This document shows, in pieces, positions 1 through 12,629 of a DNA stretch of 64,000 bases. Within the stretch, counting starts at the first letter, position 1. Each line of letters opens with the position of its first letter. Below the pieces are notes generated by a model. That model was given only the letters and a program-made list of their open reading frames with translations, was not told the DNA's origin and did not search any database. The DNA comes from Ascarosepion bandense. Lineage: Eukaryota; Mollusca; Cephalopoda; Sepiida; Sepiidae. Where the stretch lies: NCBI GenBank assembly GCA_037127315.1, contig JBBBDQ010001940.1, forward strand, positions 248,001 through 312,000, given 5' to 3'. Position numbers and translations under genes: made by a program.

Positions 1-895
1 TAAAAAAGGACAGATCTTATCTTTCTGATTGCCATGTCTAATTACAAACCTATCCATTAAGAATAAGAATAAGAAAATTGTTTTTGTTTTTTTTTTTTAC
101 ATTAGGTTACAAAAATTCAATGTCCCAGAGGAAATGATGTTATTCACAACAATTAAATGAAAGTTTGGGATCATATCTCATACTTTGCATCTAAAAATTG
201 ACAACATAAACTACCAATACTTGCACTAAAATATTAAATGTAAATTAGGAGCTATCTTACATACCATTAAATACTCCTTCAGGTCATAGCCAATTATGAC
301 TCCCCAACAATATCATTTTTCTTAATATCTGCAAAATGTACATTACCATGATTGTTTTCTCATTACTTTCTTCAGTTTTGAATTCAGAATTGCCCTTCTC
401 CAAAGCTGATAAGTGACAAAAGCTACAGAGACCAATTTGCTCTGCTGTTTAATGCATAAGAAATTAGGGAAAGAAAATAGATTCTTATCTTTCCTAAAGG
501 CATTAGTGTGAAAAGAATACAAACTTTCCCAGATAGAGCTTGAACTTGGTTTGCCAATTTCATTTCTTTTGCTGTTAGACCTTTAAGCCAACTGTACATA
601 CTACGCTATCAAATACAGGGTTAGAAAAGATGAAGTGAATATCAAAATTTCTAAGAAGTTGCAATTTACATGTTTATTAAAAAAATATTTTAAGAAAATG
701 AACAAAATCCTTTCATTTGATTCAATGTCTATAGTCACTTATAATTCCATGTATATGAATTAAATATTTGTTGGGTATTTTAAATAACCCCTAAAATTCA
801 TATATATTATGATGTATTTCAGTTGTGGAATCTATCATAAACATCTTCAAAGAAGTATAAAAAAGGAAAACTGAAAAGTGAAAGAAGTAATATCG
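1..895. other. AT-rich non-coding stretch
   Basis: No ORF of note and no recognisable repeat. The sequence is AT-rich with short homopolymers only. Confidence 0.6.
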
Positions 896-1539
896 TGGGT
901 ATCTTATCTATTCTTTTCTAGTTGTAGTAGGATTCCGTTCAAGAGAAGGGTAGTTGTATATTGTTGCAGGTTAACAGAATTTGGCCTTGTGGTAGATAGC
1001 CCACTATAAGTCATAAAATGATTATAAACTCAAGAAAAGCAAATTGAGTTGAAAATAACATTTATATATACACATAGCAATTAATGTTTTACAATTAAAG
1101 CAATACTTGAATATAGGTCCAACGGAGGTTAAAATGTTCATGGAAAATAATAATGCTGAAAAGGATAATTAGTGCTTAGGAATGTGAGGAGCAGAGGTAT
1201 ATGAGGAATGTCTTTGAAGTAGTCGCTCCTTAGATCAGTAAGTACTTTTGAGACAGGGAAGAAGTGATGATAGCTGAAGGGAGGCAAATGTAGTAGCAGC
1301 TTGACTTAAGTCAAGGGGATATTGTTGTCTGTATTTGCTTTTTGGATCAAACAGTTCGTTTTGGGATTTCACACTTGTATTTGATTCTGGGCTTCCCATT
1401 GGCTGGTAAATAAAATTCGCGTAGGCTCGCGAAATGGAAATTTGATATTTGATTAATTTTTATTTTTCAACCGGAACATCTGCACGGACACGGATGTGCA
1501 CCGACGAGTTTTGGTCATTTGCTTTCTGGTATCACCACA
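896..1539 (-). repeat. LTR-like repeat, family 1, copy 1
   Basis: Closely similar over most of its length to 29662-30381. Read on the - strand, both copies start with TGTGGTGATACC and end near ACCCA, so they have TG...CA-type ends. The copy at 30 kb carries an internal TATA-like AAGATATAAA, a CCAAT box and a CpG-bearing block, as expected of an LTR. This copy lacks a short block around the TATA region. No clear target-site duplication was found at either copy, and no internal retroelement sequence adjoins this one. A solo LTR is the best guess; a non-autonomous element is the alternative. Confidence 0.55.
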
Positions 1540-2300
1540 GGAAAACAAAGTTAAATGTATAGAGAACATATTCTAGTGCCACTTACATCAAAATGTTTCC
1601 AAGGTTTCCCATCTGCTAGGTGAGTGATGAGCAACTGAACAGAACAGAAAATGGTGAGTGAGTAGAAAGTTTAGTGGGCAATATAGAATTTTGAGTATTA
1701 AAATTTAAAAAATATTCAAAAGAACCTGTGTAAAATGGATTACATTTCTAGATACGATATAAATATCCCCACAAACAAGAAATATGTTGGTATTTTCTAT
1801 AGTTTTGAGAAGGGTCATTAACATTCAAATTATAAATTAACTTTAAAAACAAACAGAAATATTTTAATTATATAAAAATATTCTTTATTCCATGCAATAT
1901 CTGGTTCCAAAGAAAGATACATTATTAAATTGAAATAATTTATTTACACAATTTCACTTATCTTTTTCTTTAACTACCAAATTGAAGGCACATCTGAAGT
2001 AAAAATGTTTGGTTTCATGTTCTGTGCTGATTTCTTATAGTTGCTGTTATGCCACCTACATTTTCTACACAAATTGGATGTTGACCACTTGACGACCTAA
2101 AGCAGATTGCGTAAACATTTTCTGCACATCAGGTCAATGTATACAACCGCTTTAACCAAAACAAAATTAATATATTGACAAATCAGAGCCACTCTTTACT
2201 CAAAAACCAAAACCTTAATTTTGAGCTGACTAAAAATTATGTATACCCAAAATTCAAACAGACCCTTGACAGACCAGCGTTTGATGTTAACACTGACATG

Positions 2301-2339
<39 letters not shown>

Positions 2340-3958
2340 GCTGCTGGCAATGACAACACAGCAGGTGCGGCCACCACCAAATGTCTATTCACTTTTAATT
2401 TCACCCGTCTCTCTCCTTGTTACCTTAGTAACAGCAACAGATAGAAGTTACCAGTCTTTGTATATATGTAAATAAATTATACATTTATTTACCCATACTC
2501 AATCCTCTTTTGTTTGACGCTTTAATTTATATTTGCTGAAGTGGATAAGGAATTAACCTCCACACCATTAACAACAAGGTTCTGCCTGTCATGTTGCCCA
2601 TTTTTGTCTCTGCAACAAAAAGCTAAGTTTTTACGAGAAGGAAAGGATCTCTATGAAGTTAACATTTTGAAAGACCGAAGTCATATATAATTTAATAATA
2701 AAAAAAGATCACATCAATCAATTTATTGTTGATATTCTCCATATTTAAAATGTTCTAGGGATTTTTTCTTTGAAGAATTGGTTACATTCTGGAAAAAATG
2801 ATCACAAATAAAATTCTTGCTTATCATTCTAAGAATTTTTTTTTTTAATTTCACAATAATAACTTCTACCTTGTAACTTCAGACACTTCAAATATTCAAT
2901 TTAATGCACAATTAAAAGAATTTATTTTGCTGGGACAGAGAGAGTCTTATTATCATAGTCTCTCTTCTTATCCTGTTTAAGTTAAAAATGAAAACTAAAC
3001 TTGAAACTCCGTATTGAATGAAATGAAATTTACATTTATTGACAAAGCATTAACAAACAGAATACAAAATGTACAAATAAGATTACACAAAATGTTCCTT
3101 TTGTGTGCCTTAATTAAAGCAAGATAATCAGTTCAAAAATTCAAGTATGAACTCAAAAGCTGATATAATTTTTTCAGCAATCAAAAAATATTTTTAAATG
3201 GTACAACAATACAATTTCTTTGGAAAAAAAATGTTTCGAACAATTTAAAAAGATACACTTATTTGAAAGTCTAAACTGAAATGATTGACAGATTATTCAC
3301 CAGACTAGCTGGAATTTTAATAAATTTGTTCTCAGAAGGAACCACCACAGTAATAAATAAATAAATCTATTATTCTTTTTCAAATGTCAATTCAATAATT
3401 TCAGGAATTTTTCACTTTTCCATTTTTTTTCTTTTCATAGCTTCTGCTTTTTCTTCTTCTTACTTCTTTCTTATGAAATAACCCCATTCATTCATTCTTT
3501 TACAAATAGCCCTCTGTCATTAGTGTGTGACCGACTTTTTCCCCCCGAAGAGGAAATGGGAGAAAAGAGAACGTCCCCTCTCTTATCCCAAACATTAACA
3601 AAGGCACAAACAAATAAGTGTACTTGCAAGTTGTGACAAAATGGCAGTTTTTAAGGTGTGCACCTGAGCCACCGCCACCAAAAAGTTAAGACCAGCTTGA
3701 TTGTGACGTCACGTCAAAAAAAGTAGTCCTCTGTAGATCTTCAGTTAGCGAGACTGGCAGTAATGAATGATTGTAAAGTGTAAAGGAAACTAAAGAAAAA
3801 GTCTTAGAAAACTTTTTAAAATTACGTTTAAAAAAGAAACAGGGTAAGAAGATTGTATAGTGAACTTTAATTCTTTTCTAAATGATTAATAATGATAATA
3901 ATTTTTTTTTGCTGAATGTGGCATAAAGTGAATAAACAAAACAAAACAAAACATCAAG
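1540..3958. other. AT-rich non-coding stretch
   Basis: No gene seen. It holds a (GA)n microsatellite at 2303-2337 and a palindromic CRE octamer TGACGTCA at 3704-3711 inside a slightly GC-richer patch (about 3530-3760). The short ORFs that cross the GA tract are artefacts of the repeat. Confidence 0.55.
2303..2337. repeat. (GA)n microsatellite
   Basis: About 17 uninterrupted GA dinucleotides. Confidence 0.95.
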
Positions 3959-4027
3959 TTAGATACTGAAATAATGAAATTCGTTCATTATTTTAAATTA
4001 AAATAATGAACGAATTTCAGTATCTAA
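3959..4027. repeat. Near-perfect inverted repeat (foldback)
   Basis: The left arm starts TTAGATACTG and the right arm ends CAGTATCTAA. About 29 base pairs can form, with a 3-nt loop and one 8-nt bulge (AAATAATG) in the left arm. It lies just upstream of the tandem repeat at 4042-4845. Confidence 0.85.
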
Positions 4028-4041
4028 TTTTTTAATTTTTT

Positions 4042-4845
4042 TTAATATTTTTAATTGTTTCAAATTTGAAAACGTTTTTTTAGAATTTTAATCAGCTTTG
4101 TTTTAATTTGCATCTTTTTATTTTGATTCTAACAATTATTCTGTACAATAAGTGATTATTACTCTTTAAGACTCTTAGTCTTCAACAACCGAATTATGAA
4201 CTGGAGAACAAACAATAATTGAATAAACAGACAAACAAATTACAAGTAAATGATTAAAAAATAAAACAACTGAATATAAATAAGAAGCAAATAAATTTGA
4301 TACAAACAATAGATTTCAAAATGAAATAATACTTGGGAAAAATAGGTTACACAGATACAAAATTTAAAGACATGAAATTCATTCATAATTTTAATTGTTT
4401 CAAATTTGAAAACAATTTTTTGTAAATTATAATCAACTTTGTTTCAATTTCCATATATTTATTTTAATTTTAACAATTATTCTGTAAAGTTACAATATTG
4501 AAATTATTGAGTGATTATTACTCAAGTACAGCAACAACTGAATTATGAATTAGGGAAAACAATTATTGAATTAACAGAATAACAAATTACAATGATGAAT
4601 AAAACAATTGAATACAAATAAGAAACAAATAATTGCAAACAAGCAAATAAGTTACAGTATAACCCTGATATAAGAGACCCTGATATAAGAGAGAGATTCC
4701 CATATTAGAGCCTGTGGTAATGTATAAAATAGACCAAACCCTGATATAAGAGAACTTTTATCCAATCCTGAATGCAACAATAAATAGATTTTAAAATCAA
4801 ATAATACTTATAGAAAAATAGGTTACAGATGCCAAATTTAACTGA
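4042..4845. repeat. Two-unit tandem repeat (period about 340 bp)
   Basis: Unit 1 (about 4046-4380) and unit 2 (about 4386-4845) both begin near TTAATTGTTTCAAATTTGAA. Both run through the same order of blocks: an AACAATTATTCTGTA block, a GTGATTATTACTC block, and a tail containing AAAAATAGGTTACA. Unit 2 is longer because a MITE is inserted in it. The array adjoins the 3' side of the P-element-like copy and may be part of that element's subterminal region. Confidence 0.75.
4655..4765 (-). mobile_element. Small palindromic MITE, copy 1 (Tc1/pogo-like ends)
   Basis: It starts CAGTATAACCCTGATATAAG and repeats CCCTGATATAAGAG internally. Its middle (AGAGCCTGTGGTAATGTATA) matches the reverse complement of the copy at 24460-24650, so the two copies lie in opposite orientation. 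It interrupts the second unit of a tandem repeat, which helps place its ends. It has no coding capacity. The pogo/Tigger affinity rests only on the CAGT...ATAAG style of terminus. Confidence 0.65.
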
Positions 4846-4949
4846 GTGTTTGAAGTTATCTTTTTTGCTTAACTTGTTACTTGTAATATTATTAATTTTC
4901 CTAGAACAAAAATTATTTAAAAGAGCATTTGTAGAGCTTCAGACAATCA

Positions 4950-7060
4950 TTCTTTTTATTTTTCTATATTGTAACCCTCATCACAAGTGTCAACATTAAA
5001 AAGAAGCTCATTAAATACCAAAACATTCAATGTTATATGCATGGCTAATTTCCTTTGATTTACTGAATGAAAAAAAGAAGGATTTTTTATCAGCTTACCA
5101 ATGACTGCATAAATTATATAGAACAAAATTTGTAGTTGTATCATTAGGATATAAGAGAGAACTGCTGAAAATAGCTGCTTTTCTTTCACATTATCTTTTC
5201 CGGATATTAAATCTTTGCAACTATTGCATTTAATTTTCTTAAAAACTGCATAACAGCAATAACCTGCTAAGTATAGTATTACAGGAAGAACTTCTCTACA
5301 TTCATTAACATCATCTTCTTTAACATCAAATCTAAATTTATACTCAACTAACTTTTGCTCCTCTGTTACTTCATCCCAATTTGGTTCTTTTAAATTATTT
5401 AAATCAATTTTAATGCATTGCTGATTAAATGGTAAGATCAATTTTAAAACTGATAACATTCTATTTTTTTCACACTCAAACACTTGCCGCATCAAGATAT
5501 TACACTGGTACTGACCAAACCTTGCCTCAAGGTGATCAGTTTGAAATTTGCCAGGTAATATGTATAGCATTTTAAATTCTTCTTTACAATACTTGGTCAG
5601 TTCTAGAAATGCATAGGTTGTATGATGCAAAGCAGTGAATGCTTCCTTTGTTAATTTGCCATTTCTTCCAGAAATGCTATTCCAAGATTCTAACCAGTCA
5701 CAGAATACAGAGATAAATTTAACATTTTTTTCATTTACTCCAAGTGGATTAAGTGTTTATTTCTAGGCTGACAACCTTTATATGGCATTTTTACATTCAT
5801 TATTGTTCACCAAATATAAAATATGTTTATATATTCTGCAATTTCTGCAAAATTAGGCAAATATTTTTGTTTTCCTAAGGTCAATAATCCCTGAACAGTG
5901 TACTCATTAAAAATTTGCAGAACTAAATTAACATTTTGCATTTCAAAATTAGTAGAAGAAAGTGCCTTTGAAGTCAATTTATAACAATATTTCAAAATTG
6001 ACTGAGATTCCAGGGTATGAAGTGTCTGTAAGGTACAAAATGGAGCACTTTGGATACTATATGATTCATGATTTCAATTGTGACAAAATTTTGTGAACAG
6101 CATGCATTTTTTTGCATCATTTTGACCAATCCAATTGTTTCTAATGCATTTTAATATATGGACTGAGTTGAATAGGAAAAAAGAGGTTGAGACTTCATAA
6201 CTGGCTGTGGATATACAATGGAAAGCTTTTTTTATATTTTTGCTGTCTCTTAATAATCTGTACGCTTTAGAGGAGCAGTTATATAGCAATGAAGAAAATA
6301 TCATCATTTCTGTTAAATAATCAAGCTTATTCAGTGTCATTAAGTTTAGCTGCTCATATATAAATTTGATTGAAGTAAAATATTTGTTTAATTTTTTTGC
6401 ACTAATAGTAGAAATGACATTACCAATTTTAATATAAAAATCATATTTTGAGGTTTAGTTTGCTGTTGTTCTGTGTCAATTTTCTTCAAGTTTACTATCA
6501 AAATTTTAAAAGTATTTTGGTCAGTTAAATTTTTAGGAACCTGATAGTTCCTTATTGTATTCATTTCCACATCTCTACAAAGCACATGTACAGTAAAATC
6601 AGATTCAAATACAAGAGACAGCTTGATTTTTGGATATGGGGATTTGATGATGCTGCATATAATAAGTGTTTCTTGCTGCCTAACAACACTCCAGTAATTT
6701 CTATCAAGAAAATTTAATTTCCCTTCTACATCATAAATATTATGGAATTTCTTCTGCTTTTTATATGCTAAGTCAGCAGTAATACTTTTATTTAAAGAAC
6801 TTTTAAGGGCAGAATTCTCCAGTTGAATTCTCCTAGAATCTAGTGTCTCTCTAGAGATGGTCAATGAAGATAAATATGAGAGTTTGGGAGAATTCTAGGG
6901 ATAGCACCATCCTGAAGATATGTTTTTTGAAGTCTAACTGCAAATTTGACACCTGTTTTTTTCCTCAAATGCTGACTATTCTCTCCCTATGTCCTCCAGT
7001 TGAAAATGTAGTTCACATACCTAAAAAAATGTTAAAAGCTAAACCTATTTTAAATTCTCG
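4950..7060 (-). pseudogene. P-element/THAP9-like transposase pseudogene, copy A (internally deleted)
   Basis: This is a decayed DNA-transposon transposase read right to left. Near 7045-6900 there is the C-terminal half of a THAP zinc finger (CELHF, then a GAIP motif). Next comes a transposase N-terminal region (6864-6388), followed by SLLYNC...LLRDS (6340-6240). The reading then jumps to SVHILKCIRNNW (about 6180-6120), the P-element transposase signature. The C-terminal domain at 5630-4956 carries GKFQTDHLEARFGQY. Compared with copy B (12.6-15.3 kb), about 110 codons are missing between LLRDS and the HILKC block. This removes the part holding the VDE and TDN acidic residues. Stops and frameshifts split the remainder into at least four ORFs, so it cannot encode an active enzyme. 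Family assignment is from remembered THAP9/P-element motifs. Confidence 0.85.
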
Positions 7061-7254
7061 TGAAAATCTAAGAAAAAATCAGTCAGTAAAAATTTACAAT
7101 ATGAAGCATTTTTTTTTTAATTCTAGGAAAAGTGAGGTGTCCTGATATTTTTAAGGAATTTGATTTAATTTTTAATTCAACAAAATGGTTATGAGTGACA
7201 AAGCTAAGTACAAATAATTAGAGAATTTTTAACATTTATACACTTTTAAACTGA

Positions 7255-7625
7255 AATAATAAATAAAACATTTCTTATGAATAAAACAATTCTAAAAATT
7301 GTTAGACTATTAGAATTATTTTTTGTGTCTACAAAAATATTCCTTAATAAATTTATATAAAAAATTTCTTTAAAGTTTTTTTTAATGAGGTTTCTAGCTT
7401 TTAAAAACTTTCACAATTTTCTGTTTAATGTGTTGTGAATTACAAAGACATGAAATTAATTTAATCCTTAAAGTTTATTTTATTTATGAATAAAACAATT
7501 CAAAAGAAATGTTAGAATTATTAAAATTATATTTTATGTCTATAAAAATATTCCTTTATGAATTTATATTGAAAATTTCTTTAAAGTTTATTTTAAAAAA
7601 ATGAGGTTTTAGCTTTTAGAAACAA
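7255..7625. repeat. Two-unit tandem repeat (period about 210 bp)
   Basis: Unit 1 near 7257-7420 and unit 2 near 7466-7625 share TTATGAATAAAACAATTC, a TTAGAATTATT block, AAAATATTCCTT, and TTTCTTTAAAGTTT followed by ATGAGGTTT. It lies on the 5' side of P-element copy A, mirroring the tandem array on the other side. Confidence 0.7.
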
Positions 7626-7630
7626 CACGA

Positions 7631-9750
7631 GCAATAAAGTGAAAATTGTCTCGTTTGATAGTACGAATCTAAACATCAGATAATTCTTTATTTTTTGGAA
7701 AAGAAAATATGTGAACTTTTGGGCCGTTTTTATAATTATCTTTGCAATTTGGTACAACACATCTGTGAGGCATTGTTTTTGTTTATAAATTAATGCAATA
7801 TATAAAAGAAACAAATAGATAAATAATTTAAAAACACTGTGAAAAATCTAATACACAAACGACGACTCCCTTCTTGAAAGTTAAAGAACTCAAGATGATG
7901 ATGTCACGCGTTCTTCTTGTCATATCCACTAGGCCTTGATTTTACATTGGCCTTGTCTGAGCCCGAGCATATACACATGGGCTAGGGTGGGCAGGCCCTG
8001 CAAATGTCGGGTGTGCTGGCCTCAGTGGCAATCATCTATCTATCTTTCTAGCGCAATAGGGTGGTACAGCCTCAGGCATCTGTTTTCTGTGACCGCCTAA
8101 CATATAAGACTTGAGAATATTGCATGAAATTTAAAAGAAACGACTTGCTCAAAAATTACAACAATATATCAAATTACAATATGTTACATGATATGTGTAC
8201 ACAAAAATTTTCTTTTGTACACCTTCTGTAAGGTGAGATAACCTATCAAAAAATATAAATGATCTTGAAAGATTTCTAAACAATCTTCAAAATCTTTGAA
8301 TTAGGCAGAAAATGCACCTTGAAAAAAGAAAAAAGTTGCAATCACCTAATCAAGAGAAAACAAAATTACAGAATGCAGGGTGCTTTAACAGTTTCACACC
8401 ATTGGTGTCATGAGAAATTTAATGATTTATCTCTTATAAAACAGTTCTAATTACAGGTTTTCATTTTAATGTATGCTTCTCAGTTGGCAGCCAAAAATTG
8501 CTTTCCATTCTGGGATCTGCCTTATTCTACCTTCAGAATTAAATTTTTATGTCACTTCATCTTCTGTCTTGGTTGAAACATTCAGTTCTTTGAAAATAAA
8601 ATCTCCTTCTTCCTTGAAAATTTGATTACATTTTGGTATAAGTCCATGTTTTTGATTGGATATTAAACAGAAATAGTATATATTTTTTCAATTTAAAAAA
8701 TGAATGTGAAAATTCATTTTGAGTGAAATAATTCTGGCAGTTCTTTAACAGTCAATTTTAAAAATAGACATTTTTACAAACAAATTTTACAAACTTTTTA
8801 TAAAATGTCTGGCTTTCTTTAAAATATACTTCTCTAAAAAGTATGCATATAAGACAAACCTGAACGATTATAATATTTATTTACTTATTTACACTTTTAT
8901 TTATTATTATTTTAATTATTTTGTATTATTAACTAATAAATATTGTAATATCTTCTGTCCTCAAATACTTAAATACTTCTTACATTTTGATTTTTCCAAC
9001 CAACTGAACTCCTTATATTGGCCCCAAATTTTAATTTGCATGGGAAGTCAACCTCCTCATTGGCTAAAAAAAAATTCAAGGCTGTATCTATTTTTTCAAA
9101 TTTGAAATGAAATCTTACACACGTGTCATGTCCACTAAAATATCTAATACAATAAACAAGAATTAAAACACACCTACAGAATATTTATAAACCGACAACA
9201 CACAATAAAGCGCTTACATCTTAAAACACACCAATTAAACCATAGAATACAAATCAGAAAGGTTGTTTTATTCGTCATCATAATTTAGGTAGATACCACC
9301 AAAATATTCTGCTGATGTATTAGTAGACATACCACATGGTATTTTAGGGCAAATTAGGAATAGATAAAATAACATAATTCTAGAGCTGATTTTTTTTTAA
9401 ATAATTATCACAAAGTCTGACCCTTGAAAAGAAACTCACAAGTACCATCAATGTCCATGTCACTCTAGCTGTTGATATTCAAGATCTTATTCACATTCAC
9501 ACACAAAAAAGCAACACAACTTAGCACTGACTAAATCTACAAAGAAACTACCTCAGACTACAGTGCCACTGTCCACTGTAAGAAGTATTTCTTTTTGACT
9601 ACTACACACACATAAAAATACTGACTCTTTCACATAAACACACATGTAACCACATTTCACTGTTTTCACATACATACACAATACAGTTTATTTTCTATCC
9701 AAGAACTTTACTAACAATCTCGACAAAAATATTACTCATTTAATACCAAC
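7631..9750. other. Non-coding stretch
   Basis: AT-rich with no gene recognised. A GC-richer patch at about 7910-8100 looks like the remnant of an older repeat but was not identified. CA-rich simple sequence is scattered at 9470-9680. Confidence 0.5.
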
Positions 9751-9843
9751 TTCTTGTATTCTTGCTGTATATGAAATTAATGTTATTTGTTAATACAGCG
9801 TTGTTTTTCCTACTGAACTTTATTCTTTCAATGAAAGTCTAAA
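9751..9843 (+). repeat. Dispersed direct repeat, copy 1
   Basis: It begins TTCTTGTATTCTTG and ends CTTTCAATGAAAGTCTAAA. A shortened copy of the same segment lies at 11572-11642 in the same orientation. Confidence 0.7.
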
Positions 9844-10292
9844 CGGCTGAATTACAATCAATCCCATGACAATATTTTAATTTATAGTATAGTATTTGAC
9901 ACTTCAAATTTTTACATTTAACAAAAACCAAATAAGAAGGATCCCTACACAAGTAACAAACCATATGCCTCCTCTTAAAAGCAAATGTAATAAATTAAAA
10001 AAACTAGTATATAATGAAGATAAGAGAAATATTTTATCTTCATTTTTATTAATCATTCATTCAAATTACATTTTTTAGATAAATTTTATATTTTCCTCTC
10101 AAGAGAAAGAACAATAAATTATTTATTTTCTATTCACCTTTGAATTATTTATTATTATTTTCTTATAAATATTTTATACAATAGAGAGTGTCCCCATTCT
10201 TAATGTTTGAAAAACAAATATGTATACAGATATTCTCTAGCCAGAGTCATCATGTCACATCTGACTTGTTGTGGCAAGCCTTTTATATTGAC

Positions 10293-10300
10293 TGACGTCA
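10293..10300. promoter_or_regulatory. CRE-type octamer TGACGTCA
   Basis: A perfect palindromic CREB/ATF consensus in AT-rich DNA with no gene next to it. One of five in the window (3704, 10293, 12441, 39065, 39135). Function unknown. Confidence 0.4.
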
Positions 10301-10890
10301 TTTTCTTTACAAGGTATCTGATTTCCAAGGACAAAGAAATGTTATCGTTTATTACTAAAACCTCACTCTTGCCACATAGATAACTGAAAGGATTTTTTCA
10401 GACTATAAACGTAATATCAAAAAAGAAATGACTACTGCTGCAGTAGGTGCCTCCACTCATTTTAGATACTTAAGTTTTAAAGTTATTTTCTTCAAATGGA
10501 AAAGCTTTCTTGAAGCTTTTATTTTAACTTTAATTAAAAGTTAAATGATTAAACTTACTATTTCTCCAGTAAATAAAATACAACCATGTATTTAAAATAG
10601 AAATTATATTGATTAGAATCTCAACTTTTTGACAGTTTTCAAAAGTTATCATTTTTGCACATTTTTTAAAGATTGACAGATTTGTAAAACAAAAGTTAAT
10701 TCTCGATTTTGAAAAACTTGTAAAAATAAAATATACATATGTGACTTGTTATTTTTAGAAAATTAGCAAATTTAAATTAATCTGATTTGAAGCAAGTATT
10801 ACTTGCTTACAGCATGAAATTTATAATAAAAGTATTTCTTAATCACAGAGGTTATATTTATGTATGATTGAAGAGAGCCAGATGTGGTGA

Positions 10891-11190
10891 CAGTCAGTCA
10901 GTTATTGCCATACGTGATACACGCTTGGGCGATCATGTCTCGAAACAGACATGACTGATTGAGCAGAAGATTATCCAGCAGTAGGTTGCCATTGCTTTCT
11001 GCGGTAGACTGGTTGCCGACCAAGGCTATAGAACCCAATCTGTCCTGTTATTTAACCCATAACTGGAAGGAAGAAACGGATTAATACCTTTCCCAAGGAT
11101 ATTTGCGCGTAAGTGAATGCAACGAATTCAACTGGAATTCGAACTTGGCTTCCCAATTTCTCGTTCCGAGCCGATATCCACTGCACCACA
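10891..11190 (-). mobile_element. tRNA-derived SINE, full-length-like copy
   Basis: On the - strand the head reads TGTGGTGCAGTGGATATCGG (box-A-like). A box B GTTCGAATTCC follows at 11134-11144. The body contains GGTATTAATCCGTTTC and AGTCTACCGCAGAAAGCAAT, and the tail has ATGTCTCGAAACAGACATGA and the conserved end near CTGACTGACTG. The same order of blocks recurs at 42213, 56189, 56722 and 57502, and as fragments at 21900, 41620, 46165 and 48494. Conserved box A/B spacing indicates a Pol III origin. The tRNA parent was not determined. Confidence 0.85.
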
Positions 11191-11571
11191 AGTGACAAGC
11201 TAAGTATAAATTTATGTCAATTCTTTACTATTCGGAGCAGATTTTCGGTAAAAGGGGCTAAGTGGTTTTAAAAAATAATATATGATTTACATTCCCTAAT
11301 GAGTCCTGCGTATAACTAAAACCCATTTCTGCCTACAGAATTTAATTTCTTGAATTTTCATTTTAGTGGAGGGGGTAACAAATGTAAGCAAAAATATTTT
11401 TACCGATATTTTTTTAAAATAATGATTTTAAAAATAATTTCATTTATTTGTAAATTAGTCCTGAAAGTTTTATTAAAATCCGACAATTATTTGATTTTTG
11501 CAAAATTTTCAAAATTAATGTTTCTCACTGGAAAAAAAAAGTTTAGTTATGTAAAATAACATAATTCCGAT

Positions 11572-11642
11572 TTCTTGTATTCTTGTTGTAAATGTTATTT
11601 GTTTTTTCCCACTGAACTTTATTCTTTCAATGAAAGTCTAAA
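11572..11642 (+). repeat. Dispersed direct repeat, copy 2
   Basis: Matches 9751-9843 with an internal deletion; ACTGAACTTTATTCTTTCAA is identical in both copies. Confidence 0.7.
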
Positions 11643-12629
11643 TTGTAAATTCTCGTAACAATTTGGCACCCTGCTAACGAAATTAAAAACAAGATTTTTA
11701 CCAAAATTTCGAACGTGTTAGAAATGATTAAAAATAAAAGTTTTTAAAAAATAATTATCCTTCCTCTTAACATAAACATTTTTATGGAAAAAGTTCGTTT
11801 TTATTAAGTTTGGGACTTTTTTTCTTCATATGCTGTTTTTTCAGTGATTTAATGGAGATACCTTATAATTAAGGCACTTAATTTGAAACTAAGCCGAATG
11901 TCTTTACACTTAAATAAAATGGCTACTTTGTTGCTTTCAACTTGAGTTGTAAGGCAGAAACAGTTTTTGCTACAATACATTTGTTCAAATTACATTTACA
12001 GGAAAATTAACCTTTTTCGAATAAAGAAAAAAATTGATTTTTTTTACTTGATTTTTTAAATTGATTTAAAAGATTTACTAAGGGTATTTTACATGTGGCA
12101 CAAGGTCGCAAGCATGGCGCACCCTTAGAAGATAGAGAACTCACTTCTTAGGTTGTCTGGCTAGATAATTACGACTGTCTAACCATTACAAAGTGCCTTA
12201 TACCCCACCTCCCGTTGCATTATAGTTTTCTAAGAAATTTGCCGCCTCTTGGCAATACACTTTATCACTAATCTGGCATTAATGGAATTTATAGGAATTT
12301 TCACCTTGTCATTCAATATTTAAGGTTGAGACTTACGGTGGGAGAAAGTCTATTTGAGGGACCCGGCACAACCATTTTTTCGGTGGTCGTGGACTCGGGC
12401 AGTGCCGTGACCTTCGTTAAAAGCCCTCTCCACTCGAATATGACGTCATCAAGTGTAGTCTAGCTAAAGGGAGACAATTCATTTAGGGGCAGATACTGAT
12501 TAAGTTCAAGTGATGAAAATTTTCAAAATTGAATTAATGACAATAAAAGAATGACAAAACACAATAAATATATAAAAATGTTTTATTTATTTGTTTATTA
12601 ATTTATAAAATGTTTCCAATTTTTCTTTT
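11643..12629. other. Non-coding stretch with a GC-richer patch
   Basis: No gene seen. About 12080-12500 is richer in GC and holds a CRE octamer (12441-12448). It may be the 3' terminal non-coding part of P-element copy B, but no terminal inverted repeat could be defined. Confidence 0.45.

Noticed and set aside
2175..2475. ORFs with a long Arg-Glu dipeptide run.
   Set aside because: Produced by the (GA)n microsatellite.
3704..12448. CRE-containing patches at 3.7 kb, 7.9 kb, 10.3 kb and 12.4 kb as terminal inverted repeats of the P-element-like copies.
   Set aside because: Only short motif similarity (TGACGTCA plus TCAA) was found; no extended inverted match or target duplication.
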